Assembly: GCA_014239625.1 (NCBI GenBank)
Contig: JAAZYN010000131.1
Location: 1-8,015, forward strand
DNA length: 8,015 nucleotides
Direction of reading: 5' to 3'
DNA from: Myxococcales bacterium
Lineage (GTDB): Bacteria; Myxococcota_A; UBA9042; PHBI01; JAAZYN01
Shown here one piece after another: positions 6,425 through 8,015 of the stretch (position 1 is its first letter; every line of letters starts with the position of its first letter). The position numbers and the translations under genes were made by a program. A model generated the notes under the pieces. It searched no databases, had not been told where the DNA came from, and saw nothing but the letters and a program-made list of their open reading frames with translations.

Positions 6425-8015
6425 CGTTCACCCCGCCGCAGACGGGAGTGGACGGTGGCCAATGCCCCGCGGCGGGTCCGGAGACTCAACTCCGGATCGA
6501 CGCGGGCGACCACGAGGCTGCTCTCCTTCCTGGGCAGCTCATCGTGCAGGGCCGCGTAGAGCTCTTCGGTGCTTGTGGCCTCTTGCACCCGGAGGCCACA
6601 AGCGCGGCCGATGGTCGCGATGTCGGCTCGCGCGGCCTCCGACGTCGCCAGGCGCTCTTCGAACCATCCTCGTCGGTGGTGTCGGGCGATCGGGAGGTGT
6701 TCGAAGATCCGCCCGCCGGAGTTGTCCACCACGACCAGCGTCACGTGTGCAGCGGTGGCCGCCGCGAGCGGGAGGGCGCCGAGGTCGTGGAGGGCCGTGA
6801 CGTCTCCCATGAGGGCGGCGGTGCCCGCCGACGGGGCCCCCAAGGCCAGCCCGATGGCCGTCGCGATGTGTCCGTCGATGCCGTTGACCCCGCGGTTTGA
6901 AAATACGCGGAGGTCCAATGTTCGCGGCCGCACGAACAGATCCAGGTCACGGATCGGCATGCTGTTACCGGCGAACAGTTGGTTGCCGTCGTTCATCGCG
7001 TCGACCAGGGTGCAAGCCACGGCCGCCTCGGAGAAGCCGTCATCGCACGCCACGGCGAGCGCAGCTGTGGCCTGTCGGTCCCCGGCCCGCCAGGTGCTCA
7101 TCCACGCGGGGTCCGCGAATCCAGGGCGGGACAGCAGCGGCCCCACCGCGTTGGCGAAGTTCGCCGGCGTGCTGACGACCAGCTCACCACCGTTGACTGC
7201 GGGGTCGAACCACCGGCCGCTGGCGTTGACGTGAATGCGTTCGGTCGCCTCCCCAAGGCTGCAGAGCCACTCCCACACCGGGCGCGCCACGGGCTCTCGT
7301 CCGAAGCGCAAGACCAGGTCCGGCGCGTCGAGGGCCGCGCGGAAGCTGGGTGAAGAGAGAAGCGCCTCGTGAGTGGTCACCAGGTGGCCCCGCCCCGCGA
7401 ACCGCAGCCCGCTGGTGATGTCGGTGAGGACCGGCCACCCGAGGCGCTCCGACAGCTCCAGGACTGAGTCCGCATGCAGCTCGCGCCCAACCCGGGACCC
7501 GCACACGATGAGCCCCCGGCGCGCCAGCAACAGACGGTCTGCCAGCCGCCGCGCGTCGAGGTCGCCAACCGTCGGGGCCGAACGGCTCACTCGGCGGTCG
7601 CCTCCCGTCGGACTGGCCGGGTCTACGTCCGGATGCCACAGGGGCTCGCGGAACGCGGCGTTCAAGTGCACGGGGCCGGGGCGCGGCCCCGCCGCCGTGG
7701 CCACGAGATCCGCCACCGCAGCCGCGGTCCACGCCACCGATTGCTCCGAATGCGGGGCTTCGAGGGTCAACGCTTTGCGCACGTAGGGCGTCAACATGGC
7801 GTGCTGGGCGAGGGTCTGAGGCGCGCCGAAGCCGTGGCGCTCGATGGGGCGATCAGCGCTCACGAGCACCAGGCCGATGTCGTCCTCGCAGGCCTCCAGC
7901 ACCGCCGCGTCGAGCACCTCAAGGTTCTGCAGAACAGCGGCATCTACCGTGCCGTCGGAGCGACGCGGCAGCGATCCGACCGCCACCCAGGCATCGGGGC
8001 ACAACTCCGGATCGA
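6421..8015 (-). CDS. menD: SEPHCHC synthase MenD, 5' end missing
   Basis: MenD is a ThDP enzyme that adds the succinic semialdehyde unit from 2-oxoglutarate to isochorismate. 530 codons are visible, counting from the first full codon at 8013. Recognisable segments are SADRPIERHGFGAPQT (52-67), GPVHLNAAFREPL (113-125, end of the PYR domain), GNSMPIRDLDLF (349-360), FSNRGVNGIDGHIATAIG (371-388), and the ThDP/Mg motif from GDVTALHDLG (403-412) to VDNSGGRIF (429-437), where many MenDs have NN in place of DN. By comparison with E. coli MenD, about 50-60 N-terminal residues are beyond the window, including the catalytic Glu and the PGSRST loop. The visible residues before about 30 do not follow the family well (see findings). 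The TTG at 8004 should not be taken as the start, because the frame stays open to the edge. The stop overlaps menA (ATGA). Confidence 0.93.
   Translation of the reverse strand, partial: DPELCPDAWVAVGSLPRRSDGTVDAAVLQNLEVLDAAVLEACEDDIGLVLVSADRPIERHGFGAPQTLAQHAMLTPYVRKALTLEAPHSEQSVAWTAAAVADLVATAAGPRPGPVHLNAAFREPLWHPDVDPASPTGGDRRVSRSAPTVGDLDARRLADRLLLARRGLIVCGSRVGRELHADSVLELSERLGWPVLTDITSGLRFAGRGHLVTTHEALLSSPSFRAALDAPDLVLRFGREPVARPVWEWLCSLGEATERIHVNASGRWFDPAVNGGELVVSTPANFANAVGPLLSRPGFADPAWMSTWRAGDRQATAALAVACDDGFSEAAVACTLVDAMNDGNQLFAGNSMPIRDLDLFVRPRTLDLRVFSNRGVNGIDGHIATAIGLALGAPSAGTAALMGDVTALHDLGALPLAAATAAHVTLVVVDNSGGRIFEHLPIARHHRRGWFEERLATSEAARADIATIGRACGLRVQEATSTEELYAALHDELPRKESSLVVARVDPELSLRTRRGALATVHSRLRRGER
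6487..6500. repeat. 14-base direct repeat, internal copy
   Basis: The 14 bases CAACTCCGGATCGA occur here and again as the very last bases of the window (8002-8015). Both copies are read in the same codon phase of menD, giving DPEL near the C-terminus and DPEL at the visible N-terminal edge. A chance match is possible, since 14-base matches are only mildly improbable in 8 kb of GC-rich coding DNA. Confidence 0.5.
8002..8015. repeat. 14-base direct repeat, copy at the window edge
   Basis: Second copy of the repeat at 6487-6500, ending exactly at the last base of the window. Whether the identity continues past base 8015 cannot be seen. Confidence 0.5.

Noticed and set aside
5777..6559. Plus-strand open frame of 260 codons
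   Set aside because: Antisense to menA and the end of menD. The His, Asp, Gly and Arg-rich translation has no motif.
6421..8004. MenD starting at the TTG at 8004
   Set aside because: The frame is open to the window edge, and the PYR domain would lack its catalytic Glu region. The gene is simply cut by the edge.
1..8015. Search for terminators, promoters, tRNA genes, CRISPR arrays, insertion sequences or a hidden defence system
   Set aside because: All bases except gaps of 9 and 11 are covered by the eight coding regions. No inverted-repeat ends, repeat arrays or RNA-like segments were seen by eye.

Overview
The window is a single minus-strand operon for menaquinone (vitamin K2) synthesis, cut at both ends. 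Reading in the direction of transcription (from base 8015 down to base 1), the order is menD (5' end missing), menA, menC, menE, a long-chain polyprenyl diphosphate synthase, a type I-beta DAHP synthase (aroF-like), menG/ubiE, and the N-terminal third or so of a FAD-linked oxidase of the alkyl-DHAP-synthase/GlcD type. There is no intergenic stretch longer than 11 bases. Five junctions are 4-base ATGA or GTGA overlaps and the other two are gaps of 9 and 11 bases, so the eight genes are almost certainly one transcript with coupled translation. No promoter, terminator, RNA gene, mobile element or CRISPR array is visible. The promoter should lie beyond base 8015 and the terminator beyond base 1.

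How the genes fit together: DAHP synthase makes the first committed intermediate of the shikimate pathway, which leads to chorismate. Chorismate becomes isochorismate (menF, not in the window). MenD joins isochorismate to 2-oxoglutarate to give SEPHCHC. After the MenH step (not in the window), MenC dehydrates SHCHC to o-succinylbenzoate and MenE activates it to the CoA thioester. MenB and a thioesterase (not in the window) close the second ring to give 1,4-dihydroxy-2-naphthoate. The polyprenyl synthase supplies the isoprenoid tail, MenA attaches it, and MenG methylates demethylmenaquinol. So one operon carries entry-point, head-group, tail, assembly and finishing enzymes. The terminal FAD oxidase has no established place in this pathway.

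Organism: the DNA is very G+C-rich (about two thirds by eye), with strong G/C preference at third codon positions and many long antisense shadow frames, and it uses the classical o-succinylbenzoate route rather than the futalosine route. This suits a high-GC bacterium such as a myxobacterium-like, gemmatimonad-like or actinobacterial lineage. I cannot place it further from sequence alone.

This is mainly a well-understood biosynthetic operon, not a new system. The points most worth checking are the DAHP synthase placed inside a men operon, the FAD oxidase translated right behind menG, and a MenD segment at the window edge that does not follow the family consensus.
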